Assembly: GCA_027067965.1 (NCBI GenBank) | Contig: JAMOUV010000033.1 | Coordinates: 22,026-86,025, forward strand | Source: Flavobacteriales bacterium | GTDB taxonomy: Bacteria; Bacteroidota; Bacteroidia; Flavobacteriales; Flavobacteriaceae | Length of the DNA: 64,000 bases | Direction of reading: 5' to 3' | In this document: piece by piece, positions 27,762-35,219 of the stretch | How positions within the stretch are numbered: position 1 is the first letter of the stretch | How the letters are laid out: each line of letters opens with the position of its first letter | Position numbers and translations under genes: made by a program | The notes under the pieces: model-generated | The model's database searches: none | Told to the model about the DNA's origin: nothing | What the model saw: only the letters and a program-made list of their open reading frames with translations

Positions 27762-30700
27762 ATGACTTTCCAAGAATATTATCTCCAAAAGTATTATGAC
27801 AAGATACAAGAAATTATTAATGAAAAGCCGAACGCCATTTTTGTTATTTTAGGTCAACCGGAATTATTATTATCAAGTGATGAACGTTCCTTGGAGTTGC
27901 AAAAGCATATTGCAGATACGGATACGTTTTTGAAGCATGGAAATGAGGAATTGTTTGATGAAGATTGGCGCGAAACTTTATATGAAACTTTTCTCGGCAG
28001 AAAAAAAGATTATTTAATTATATCCTATCCACAGTATTTTTATTTTATTAAAAGCTATTCCTCCACTACACAAGCTAAAAGGATAAAAATTTTAAATGAT
28101 AATCTGAGAAATTTATTTCCTTTGGATAGTGAGTATTATATTCCACCAATTGAAGATGAAGAAGGCGAAATAATAGAAAAAAGACCGGAAAATTTACCTG
28201 ATTATCAAGCAGAACAGGTTGAAGTAAATGGAAAATATTTTTATTCTATTGTTGCTCCTCTCCAAAAAGACAATGTCGTTAATGTTTTTAATGAAAAGAA
28301 AGAATTACAAACAATTGAAGATGATGACCAATTTGACGTGCTGACTATTTCGTCTGATGATTATTCATTAGATATTATTGTGAATGATTTGATAGAAAAT
28401 AACAATTTTTCACAACAATATATAGTAAAACATTTTTTAAAAGAGAATGAAATTGATTTTGAAGAAAGGCTGAGAACTTTAAACTACATTTTCAATAATT
28501 TCAATGGATCTCTATATCAAACTAAAAAAGATACAAAAGCACCTGTGGATTATGTCCCTAATGAGGAATATCTATCTTTATTAAGAAGATATTGGGGTGA
28601 AAATGCTAATTTTAGAACGTTCAAGGTATATAAAAATCCGGGATTTAATAAAGAAATTGTTGAGATATCTCAAGAAGTTATTATTAGTAAAATTATTAAC
28701 GAGTATAATAATTCCATTGAAAATCAATTCACAAGGGATTTATTTTTAACAGCACCAACAGGATCTGGAAAATCCTTACTATTTCAATTACCTGCTTTTT
28801 ATATTTCTGAAAGAGGTGATGTTACGATAGTAGTTACACCTTTAATTTCATTAATGAAAGATCAAGTCCACGCAATAAAGGAAAGAGGGTTTGAAAAAGT
28901 AGAGTATTTAAATAGCGAACTTTCATTAATTGAGAGGGAAAGAATTATTAATTCTTGTAAAAATGGAGAAACAGATATTTTATACATGTCTCCTGAATTA
29001 TTATTATCGTATGATATAACTTATTTTATTGGAGAAAGAAATTTAGGCTTACTAGTTATTGATGAAGCACATTTGGTTACTACCTGGGGACGTGATTTTC
29101 GAGTAGATTATTGGTTTTTGGGTAACTACATTAAAAAAACTCGAAAATACCATGGAATGGCTTTTCCTTTAGTTGCATTGACGGCAACAGCAGTTTATGA
29201 CGGACCAAATGATATGGTTTTTGATACCATTGATAGTTTAGGAATGCGAAATCCTTATATCTATATAGGACAACTTAAAAGAGATGATATAACTTTTGTT
29301 ATTAATAATGAAGAAATAGAAAGTAATTATGAAGAAAATAAAATTAGGCAAACAGTAGATTTTATAAAGGGAGTAAATGATTTATGCTTAAAAACTCTTG
29401 TGTACGCTCCTTATACTTCGCATGTAGAAAAAATTTTTAGGACTGATTTTCAGACAATGCAGGAAATAGCAGTTAAATACCATGGTAAATTAAATCCCGA
29501 TGAAAAAGAAATGGCATTTTATAAATTTAAAACAGGTGAAAAACGGATCATGATTGCTACCAAAGCATTTGGTATGGGAGTAGATATTCCTGATATTCAA
29601 GTTGTATATCATCATGCTCCATCGGGATTATTACCTGATTATGTTCAAGAAATCGGAAGGGTGGCAAGAAAAAGCGATATTAAAGGGTATGCCACTTTAA
29701 ATTATTCCACCAAAGATCAAAGATATTCAAAGGCATTGCATGGTATGTCATCTATCAAGCAATATCAATTAAGAGAAGTTTTAAAGAAAATATATAATTT
29801 ATATCAAAAAAATGATCGTAAACGAAACCTTTTAATTTCATCCGATGATTTTTCATATATATTTTCCATTTTGCCTGATGCGGTTGATCAAAAGGTGTTA
29901 ACTTCCTTGATGATGCTAGAAAAAGATTACTTACAAAAAACAAGATTTAATGTATTAATAGTTCGGCCTAAAAAATTATTTGTAACCGTTTATGCTAGAA
30001 TACAAAATCGGGACTATGAAAAATTAATAGAGAAGTTTGGAAATAATAATTATTTTCAAGTTATAAGAAATAGAAATGATTATAAGTATATAACCATTCA
30101 TTTGGATAAATTATGGAAAGATCATTTTTCAGAGCAAAGTTTTCCTGTCATTAAAAGGAAATTTTACGAAAAGAACTTATTTTCCGATGAAAATATTGAA
30201 ATCAAACCTTTATTAAAATTGTCTTATTCTTTAAATAAGGACGCTCAAAATGCTGAAGTATATTTGAAATCTGTCCTAAATAGTTTAAATAATTCCCTTG
30301 CTCTTTTGCAAAATGAAGGATTTTTTAACAAGAAAGAACTGACCAATCGAATAAATTTATTTACAGGGGATATAGATGTAGCTAGAAAATTAGCAGATTT
30401 TATAATAAGTGCTTATGCTGATCAAGTAAATGGTTTTTTACAGCAAAGAAGAATTTTCAACAATGAAGAAAATAGAATGGAGTATAGATATCGTATTATT
30501 AATAATTTTTATTTGAGATATTTTGAAAGTCTCTTACGATTATTTAGAAAATTATTTATCAATCAAAATTTAACTTCTGCTGTAAGATATATTGAGAATT
30601 TAGAAAGTAGTTTAGCCAAATATATTCGTTTAGGACACATATTAGAGATTTTAGATATTGGAACTTTTGATGTAAAAGGTGGGGATAAACCGATGATTTT

Positions 30701-31526
30701 TATACGTATAAATGATCCGGCAAGGATTTTACGTGATGCTCAAAATAAGTCATATAATAATAAAATTTTATCCAAAACACTTGAAAAACATTATATAAGT
30801 AATGAAATCTTTGATCACTTCTTTTTGAGAAAATTTTCGAATGAAGAAAGATGGAATTTTATTGAAGATTTCTTTTTGGGGATGGATATGGAGGATTTGA
30901 TAGAACAATATCCCGGAGAAGAGCAAGCTAATAATATTGATATAATAGAATTTTTACGAGAAAATGAAAATATTGAGGAAAATTGTAATAGATTTAATTT
31001 GAATAAGATAAATGATAGTGAAAACAACACATCAAATGGAGAAAATTCAACTGAACGACTTATAAATAATATGCCGGAATTTTTACCGCAAGAAGGAGCG
31101 AAATATTATGGAAGAAATTACTTAACACTTTCTACTAAGAATGGCAGCCAAACCAAAACAGTAAATAAATGGATTGAGCAAGATCCAGTGCGTTTATATA
31201 AGAATATGAAAGAATTTAATTTTAGACTTGGAAGAAATGAGTTTGAAATTATGAGGAGTAAAATAAAAAATAAATATCCTGAAGATTACAAAAAAATCAA
31301 GGAATTAAAATTATGGATAGAATTCCCTGGATATGATAGAAAAGTTCAAGCCTCAATCCCTTTTGATTATGATCCGGTAAAATTTTATAAATGGTGGTTG
31401 AGAAATAATAATATAGTTTATTTAAGCAAGGTAAATAAGATTAGGCTTTTTAATAAAGTGAATGAAATTTCTCCTGAAACATTAAGAAAAAAAGACAGGG
31501 ATTTTCTTAATAATCCAAATAACTAA
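27762..31526 (+). CDS. Large RecQ-like SF2 helicase with unassigned N- and C-terminal regions
   Basis: The 1254-residue protein has a central SF2 helicase core: Walker A TAPTGSGKSLLFQLPA near residue 330, motif Ia VVTPLISLMKDQV, motif II DEAH near 434, motif III ALTATA near 470, and a second RecA domain with TKAFGMGVDIPDIQVVYHHAPS and motif VI QEIGRVAR near 628. The order matches RecQ-type 3'-5' helicases, but the RecQ zinc-binding and HRDC domains are not recognisable. About 310 residues in front and 550 behind match nothing I can name. The gene is visibly much richer in A+T than its neighbours and uses ATA, TTA and AGA codons freely, pointing to horizontal acquisition. It stands alone between a terminator and a decayed ORF. 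Large helicases of this kind are often anti-phage, but no partner gene supports that here, so the role stays inference. Confidence 0.85.
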   Translation: MTFQEYYLQKYYDKIQEIINEKPNAIFVILGQPELLLSSDERSLELQKHIADTDTFLKHGNEELFDEDWRETLYETFLGRKKDYLIISYPQYFYFIKSYSSTTQAKRIKILNDNLRNLFPLDSEYYIPPIEDEEGEIIEKRPENLPDYQAEQVEVNGKYFYSIVAPLQKDNVVNVFNEKKELQTIEDDDQFDVLTISSDDYSLDIIVNDLIENNNFSQQYIVKHFLKENEIDFEERLRTLNYIFNNFNGSLYQTKKDTKAPVDYVPNEEYLSLLRRYWGENANFRTFKVYKNPGFNKEIVEISQEVIISKIINEYNNSIENQFTRDLFLTAPTGSGKSLLFQLPAFYISERGDVTIVVTPLISLMKDQVHAIKERGFEKVEYLNSELSLIERERIINSCKNGETDILYMSPELLLSYDITYFIGERNLGLLVIDEAHLVTTWGRDFRVDYWFLGNYIKKTRKYHGMAFPLVALTATAVYDGPNDMVFDTIDSLGMRNPYIYIGQLKRDDITFVINNEEIESNYEENKIRQTVDFIKGVNDLCLKTLVYAPYTSHVEKIFRTDFQTMQEIAVKYHGKLNPDEKEMAFYKFKTGEKRIMIATKAFGMGVDIPDIQVVYHHAPSGLLPDYVQEIGRVARKSDIKGYATLNYSTKDQRYSKALHGMSSIKQYQLREVLKKIYNLYQKNDRKRNLLISSDDFSYIFSILPDAVDQKVLTSLMMLEKDYLQKTRFNVLIVRPKKLFVTVYARIQNRDYEKLIEKFGNNNYFQVIRNRNDYKYITIHLDKLWKDHFSEQSFPVIKRKFYEKNLFSDENIEIKPLLKLSYSLNKDAQNAEVYLKSVLNSLNNSLALLQNEGFFNKKELTNRINLFTGDIDVARKLADFIISAYADQVNGFLQQRRIFNNEENRMEYRYRIINNFYLRYFESLLRLFRKLFINQNLTSAVRYIENLESSLAKYIRLGHILEILDIGTFDVKGGDKPMIFIRINDPARILRDAQNKSYNNKILSKTLEKHYISNEIFDHFFLRKFSNEERWNFIEDFFLGMDMEDLIEQYPGEEQANNIDIIEFLRENENIEENCNRFNLNKINDSENNTSNGENSTERLINNMPEFLPQEGAKYYGRNYLTLSTKNGSQTKTVNKWIEQDPVRLYKNMKEFNFRLGRNEFEIMRSKIKNKYPEDYKKIKELKLWIEFPGYDRKVQASIPFDYDPVKFYKWWLRNNNIVYLSKVNKIRLFNKVNEISPETLRKKDRDFLNNPNN

Positions 31527-31541
31527 AAATTTGAAGCTATT

Positions 31542-31723
31542 ATGGATAGAGATTTTTATTTTGATATTGCTCAAAATTATCGGATATTGTGGCAGAGTGA
31601 GTGGATGCATTAAAGATTAAATGAAAGAAGGAATGTCCTTTCAAGAAACAAAAGATTATTGTGAAGATGCCGCATATGATAGCCAAATACAACGAGATTA
31701 ATAGAAAAATAGGGGCTACATAA
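31542..31723 (+). pseudogene. Possible decayed small ORF downstream of the helicase gene
   Basis: Three short plus-strand reading pieces in different frames read like one protein once joined: MDRDFYFDIAQNYRILWQ (31542-31613, then stop), MKEGMSFQETKDYCEDAAY (31621-31701, then stop) and a short INRKIGAT end. The joined product would be about 60 residues. At least two frameshifts and a stop would be needed, so it is not functional. No family is recognised. The rest of 31527-31750 holds nothing else. Confidence 0.35.
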
Positions 31724-31759
31724 TTTGTGACTTCGGCATAACTCATGAGAAATGCCATT

Positions 31760-31847
31760 TTATAATTTTATAAGAAATATGTCTAATACGCTCCCATTAT
31801 AAACAAAAACACTTATAAACACACATTATAAGTATTTTCCGTTATAA
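31760..31847 (+). promoter_or_regulatory. TTATAA-rich operator region before the SatD-like gene
   Basis: TTATAA occurs six times, at 31760, 31768, 31797, 31813, 31826 and 31842. The fourth and fifth form a perfect inverted repeat, ACTTATAA (31811-31818) and TTATAAGT (31826-31833), separated by seven bases. The cluster lies directly upstream of a strong promoter. A regulator, possibly the HTH-bearing product of the adjacent gene, may bind here. Confidence 0.5.
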
Positions 31848-31851
31848 AATT

Positions 31852-31883
31852 TTTGGTTATTTGCTTGTCTGTTTGTATCTTTG
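31852..31883 (+). promoter_or_regulatory. Promoter of the SatD-DUF3307 gene pair
   Basis: TTTG (31852-31855), 20 bases, TATCTTTG (31876-31883): both elements and spacing are ideal. Transcription would begin at about 31888-31891, only a few bases before the ATG at 31893, so the message would be nearly leaderless. This rules out the in-frame TTG at 31881. Confidence 0.65.
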
Positions 31884-31892
31884 GAAGAGAAT

Positions 31893-32531
31893 ATGAAAAA
31901 CCGGACAACATACGCCGTCATTACCGGCGATATAGTGGGCTCGCAAAAGGTACGGGATAAGGCTCTATTGGTCAAGCGTTTGGAAGAGGTATTGAAAGAG
32001 GTGGCTGGCGTTTATCCGCAAGTGAAGGCCTTTGAAATTTTCCGTGGCGACAGTTTTCAATGTTTGATCGAACGGCCGGCTTTGAGTTTGCGCATAGCCC
32101 TGTTAATCCGCTTGGGATTATATCGTCTGGCGCCGGAAGGCGAAAAATGGGAAGTACGGCAGGGAATAGGCATCGGTGAAGTGGAATTTTTGGATGCGCG
32201 GCTTTCGGTTTCGCAAGGCGAAGCATACGTGTTGGCCGGTAAGGCTTTGGAAAGCATGGAAAAATCCCAACGGCTTAAAATTCTTACGCCGGACGCGAAA
32301 ACAAACGACCAATTGGACGTAAGCAACCGCCTGACGGACGCCGTAGTGGAACGGTGGCGCAAGAAACAAGCCGAAGCTGCTTATTACGCCTTACTGAAAG
32401 ATGCCACGCAAGAAGAAATTGCCCGCCGGTTGGGGATTACACAGGCGGCCGTACAACAACGCTTGGCCCATGCCCGTTTTGATGCCGTAAGGCATTATGT
32501 GCGATATTTTGAAGAAAAATTATTTGCCTAA
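31893..32531 (+). CDS. SatD-like protein with C-terminal helix-turn-helix
   Basis: The 212-residue protein starts YAVITGDIVGSQKV, continues FEIFRGDSFQCLIERP and GIGIGEVEFL, all typical of the SatD family (SatD_like, named after a streptococcal acid-tolerance gene). The C-terminal 45 residues (ATQEEIARRLGITQAAVQQRLAHARFDAV) form a sigma-region-4-like HTH, so DNA binding is likely. The ATG at 31893 was chosen because the promoter's -7 element covers any earlier start. The stop is three bases from the next gene. Autoregulation through the upstream TTATAA repeats is a reasonable inference. Its biochemical role is not established. Confidence 0.8.
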   Translation: MKNRTTYAVITGDIVGSQKVRDKALLVKRLEEVLKEVAGVYPQVKAFEIFRGDSFQCLIERPALSLRIALLIRLGLYRLAPEGEKWEVRQGIGIGEVEFLDARLSVSQGEAYVLAGKALESMEKSQRLKILTPDAKTNDQLDVSNRLTDAVVERWRKKQAEAAYYALLKDATQEEIARRLGITQAAVQQRLAHARFDAVRHYVRYFEEKLFA

Positions 32532-32534
32532 ACC

Positions 32535-33266
32535 ATGTGGCATATTTTCATCCGCTTACTGGTAGCCCACCTGCTCGGCGATTTTCTTTTTCAGCCGGAT
32601 AAATGGGTGGCGGATAAGGCCGGCACGGACCGAAAGAAAAAATTTATCGCCCTGTTCAAACATTCCTTGGTGCATGCCGCTTTGGCTTATGTGCTGGTGG
32701 CGGATTGGAAAAATGTGTGGTTACCGGTGGCGGTGTTTTTCATCCACGACCTTATCGATTGGATTTCAAGCTATTGGAAAGGCACTTGGAGGTTTGTGTG
32801 GGACCAAATCCTTCATGTGGTGAATTTATTGGTGCTGGCTACGCTGTTTTACGGTGAATGGAGCGGTCTATGGCAAGCGTGGTTAAAGATTTGGCATAAC
32901 GAAAAACTATGGTGGATCCTGGCCGCTTACTTGGCGGTGTTGCATCCGGCCGGCTATTTTATCAAATATTTTACGGAAGACTGGCGCCGGGACATTGCCG
33001 AAAACGATGATGAACAAAGTCTGGAAAAAGCCGGCATGTATATCGGTTTTTTGGAGCGCATCCTGACGCTGACCTTTGTGCTTGCCGGTCAATATACGGC
33101 CATCGGCTTCCTGATTGCCGCCAAATCCGTCTTCCGTTTCGGCGACCTCACCGGCGCCGGCCAACGCAAACGGACGGAATACATCCTCATCGGCACCTTG
33201 ATGAGTATGGCGGTGGCGATTGGGGTGGGGATTTTGATCCATGCTTTTACGAATATAAAATCGTAG
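32535..33266 (+). CDS. DUF3307 integral membrane protein
   Basis: The 243-residue polytopic membrane protein begins LLVAHLLGDFLFQPDKWVADK, the signature of DUF3307, and carries KHSLVHAALAY and FFIHDLIDWISSYWKG motifs with conserved His and Asp. About six membrane helices are visible, the last two after a soluble loop. Function is unknown. The family typically follows a SatD-like gene in Bacteroidota, so this pair probably works as a unit; the HTH protein may control or sense the membrane partner. Confidence 0.82.
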   Translation: MWHIFIRLLVAHLLGDFLFQPDKWVADKAGTDRKKKFIALFKHSLVHAALAYVLVADWKNVWLPVAVFFIHDLIDWISSYWKGTWRFVWDQILHVVNLLVLATLFYGEWSGLWQAWLKIWHNEKLWWILAAYLAVLHPAGYFIKYFTEDWRRDIAENDDEQSLEKAGMYIGFLERILTLTFVLAGQYTAIGFLIAAKSVFRFGDLTGAGQRKRTEYILIGTLMSMAVAIGVGILIHAFTNIKS

Positions 33267-33316
33267 TGTTTTAACGGCCGCGCATTCAATGGAAAGGCGC
33301 AAAGGCAATCAAGATT

Positions 33317-33904
33317 TTATTTCAGAACATCTCTCACCTCCCGCTCAAAAGCCCGCAAAATCTTTCTAATCTCCGGAGAAAGGCCGGGATAGCTTTGGGT
33401 GTCGAAAACGGCGCCTAGGAAAATACCGAGGTCTTGGCCGGGGAATTTCTTTTCAAAATCGCTTTTTAATGGCCGGATATCCCACCGGTGAAGGTCATAC
33501 AAAAAAGCAATGTCGAAAGGATCTTTGGGGTCGATGCGACGGCCGGCTACATAAATTTTATTCAAAAACAAATCATAATCCGAAGCAATGGGAATGCCCT
33601 CGAATTTTTCCAAAGGCCGGATGTTTTTAAAAGGAAAATAAACCAAGGAAATCTTATGTCCGTCTATAATCAAATCCGTATTATCGGTAAAATGGCGAAC
33701 CTGTGATACGGGAAATTCCTCCGTGAGTTTGCGGACGTAATAACGGGATGAAAAAGATTTTTCGCTAAAAAAATCCAAGTCCACACTTTCGCGGTGGTGG
33801 TGCTTAAACATAATGGACGTGCCGCCGGCCAAATAGAATTTTCTAAGCCGGGGACTTATGGTCTTGGCTAATTTTAATAATTCATCTCTCGTCATACCAA
33901 ACAT
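33317..33904 (-). CDS. AbiEii-type nucleotidyltransferase toxin
   Basis: The 195-residue product has the AbiEii/type IV toxin nucleotidyltransferase pattern: FYLAGGTSIMFKHHHRESVDLDFFSEK (a GGT...DLDFF site with the metal-binding aspartates) and DPKDPFDIAFLYDL near residue 125. Related toxins (MenT, AbiEii) modify tRNAs or other targets with nucleotides. The start is either 33904 or the ATG at 33895. It overlaps the upstream small gene by up to 23 bases, so translation is coupled. The upstream gene likely encodes the antitoxin. Confidence 0.82.
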   Translation of the reverse strand: MFGMTRDELLKLAKTISPRLRKFYLAGGTSIMFKHHHRESVDLDFFSEKSFSSRYYVRKLTEEFPVSQVRHFTDNTDLIIDGHKISLVYFPFKNIRPLEKFEGIPIASDYDLFLNKIYVAGRRIDPKDPFDIAFLYDLHRWDIRPLKSDFEKKFPGQDLGIFLGAVFDTQSYPGLSPEIRKILRAFEREVRDVLK

Positions 33905-34151
33905 TTATCCAATACCGTACGCCGCGGTGCAGGTCGGGGTAGGTGTTGGCTACATAGTGTGCGGCTTCGGGGTAGCGGTGGAATAGCGTTTTGATGTCCG
34001 GGAAATTGCCGTAGGCAAGGACGCGGTACACGTATTTTTCCAAGGGGGCGGTGTCTTTTTCGTCCCAAAGGAAGGATTGGTGTTCCGGCGGAATGGGAAC
34101 GCGGCGGGTATAGCGCGGTTTTATTCGCTTGGCGGGGCCGGTGATTTGCAT
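33882..34151 (-). CDS. Putative antitoxin (DUF6922-like small protein)
   Basis: The 89-residue protein carries PEHQSFLWDEKD and VYRVLAYGNFPDIKTLFHRYPEAAHYVANTYPDLHRGVRYWINVWY. This resembles DUF6922-type small proteins that I recall beside AbiEii genes, with an 'FLWD ... YG...D' pattern. An in-frame TTG at 34169 is excluded because the promoter's -7 element covers it, so the ATG at 34151 is taken. The strong promoter, small size and overlap with the toxin gene support an antitoxin role; it has no recognised DNA-binding motif, which is unlike the AbiEi family. Confidence 0.7.
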   Translation of the reverse strand: MQITGPAKRIKPRYTRRVPIPPEHQSFLWDEKDTAPLEKYVYRVLAYGNFPDIKTLFHRYPEAAHYVANTYPDLHRGVRYWINVWYDER

Positions 34152-34166
34152 AATAAATGCTTTATT

Positions 34167-34197
34167 CAAAGATACTAAAATTCCGGGGCTTATACAA
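34167..34197 (-). promoter_or_regulatory. Promoter of the AbiEii toxin-antitoxin operon
   Basis: On the minus strand TTG (34195-34197), 20 bases, TATCTTTG (34167-34174). The start of transcription would fall near 34160, leaving a very short leader before the antitoxin ATG at 34151. Confidence 0.6.
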
Positions 34198-34383
34198 TTA
34201 ATCTTTCGTTAAATAAACCGCCCATTTGGCTTAGTGATGTTTTTTTAATATATCCGAATCCTATCCGTATTTTATTCGAAAAAATGATTGGGCGTGATTT
34301 GTATGGAGAATTACGGGGTATTTGGCTATACAAAATTCTTTCATTGGCTTGTTACGCGAGCGCGCGGTTTTCAGCTCCCGAAT

Positions 34384-34998
34384 TTATTTTTTAATAATTA
34401 CCGAATCGGTGGTGATTTCAAAAATCCGGTTTTCGCGTCCGGCGGTATATAATTTAAAGGTAAAAGAAAAATATTGCGAACTGTCGGGTGGGGAAGTCAG
34501 GACGAAATGCAGCCCATTGGGAAAAACCGGGCGATTCGTTATAAATTCGGTCAGGGTCATACGCTGATTGCCTTGGGAACTGTGTAAATAAAATATGACG
34601 GCATCGAAAACATCTTTCAAATCGCTTCCGGCCGGATGAGAAGCATCGTAATTTTTATTCGTATAAATGTATAAACTGTCAATTGTATCCTTCATCACCG
34701 GAGGGGCGGGTGAACATGCATAAGCCGGACGGGTAAGAACGGATTGACGCAAACGGCTTCCGAAATAATAGTTTATTTCCGGTTCTATGCTGATAGCAAA
34801 ACGATCGAAAGCCACCGAATCTATGATTTCAAAACAACTGAAATAATTTTCATTGTCATTGTATTCCATATCACATAATGAAACATTAATATCGACTACT
34901 TCGCTGCTATTGGGAAAATCTCCGCAATCACACATGGTGGCCGTAGTAAGAAGAAAAATGACGTATAGCGCCACGGCAAGGGGAAATTTATTTTTCAT
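34384..34998 (-). CDS. Exported protein of unknown function, cysteine-containing
   Basis: The ATG at 34998 starts a signal peptide (MKNKFPLAVALYVIFLLTTA) followed by MCDCGDF; the Cys could be a lipidation site or one of several paired cysteines (C near 23, 25, 42, 54 and 95). About 204 residues; the mature part shows alternating strands and aromatic/acidic patches but no known domain. It may be a periplasmic or surface protein. It is divergent from the TonB receptor at 35220 and could be related to it, but nothing beyond position supports that. Confidence 0.65.
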   Translation of the reverse strand: MKNKFPLAVALYVIFLLTTATMCDCGDFPNSSEVVDINVSLCDMEYNDNENYFSCFEIIDSVAFDRFAISIEPEINYYFGSRLRQSVLTRPAYACSPAPPVMKDTIDSLYIYTNKNYDASHPAGSDLKDVFDAVIFYLHSSQGNQRMTLTEFITNRPVFPNGLHFVLTSPPDSSQYFSFTFKLYTAGRENRIFEITTDSVIIKK

Positions 34999-35191
34999 AA
35001 GAGGATGTTTAAGAGAAATAATCAAAAATCAAGCCAATAATTATTTATCTTGACGGGCTTATCATATTTGTAAAAATTATTTTGTCTTCAGGTATGAAAT
35101 TGTAATTGATGTAAAATGTTTATTATCAACACCCAAATATTTTAGCTAATAAAAATTAGGACGGTATTATTTTAGTTATTTGGAAATAATC

Positions 35192-35199
35192 TAAATTTG
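35192..35199 (+). promoter_or_regulatory. Candidate -7 element (TAAATTTG) for the TonB receptor gene
   Basis: A consensus TAnnTTTG match 20 bases before the receptor start codon. A -33 element at correct spacing is not obvious. Confidence 0.4.
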
Positions 35200-35219
35200 C
35201 ATTCAAAATTTGAAATCTA

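Noticed and set aside
27762..31526. Assignment of the helicase to a named defence system
   Set aside because: No partner gene and no recognisable accessory domain support a named system, so the call stays at RecQ-like SF2 helicase.
31540..31758. 72-codon hydrophobic minus-strand frame after the helicase gene
   Set aside because: The plus-strand peptides in the same stretch look more protein-like; a membrane-like translation is expected from AT-rich antisense DNA.
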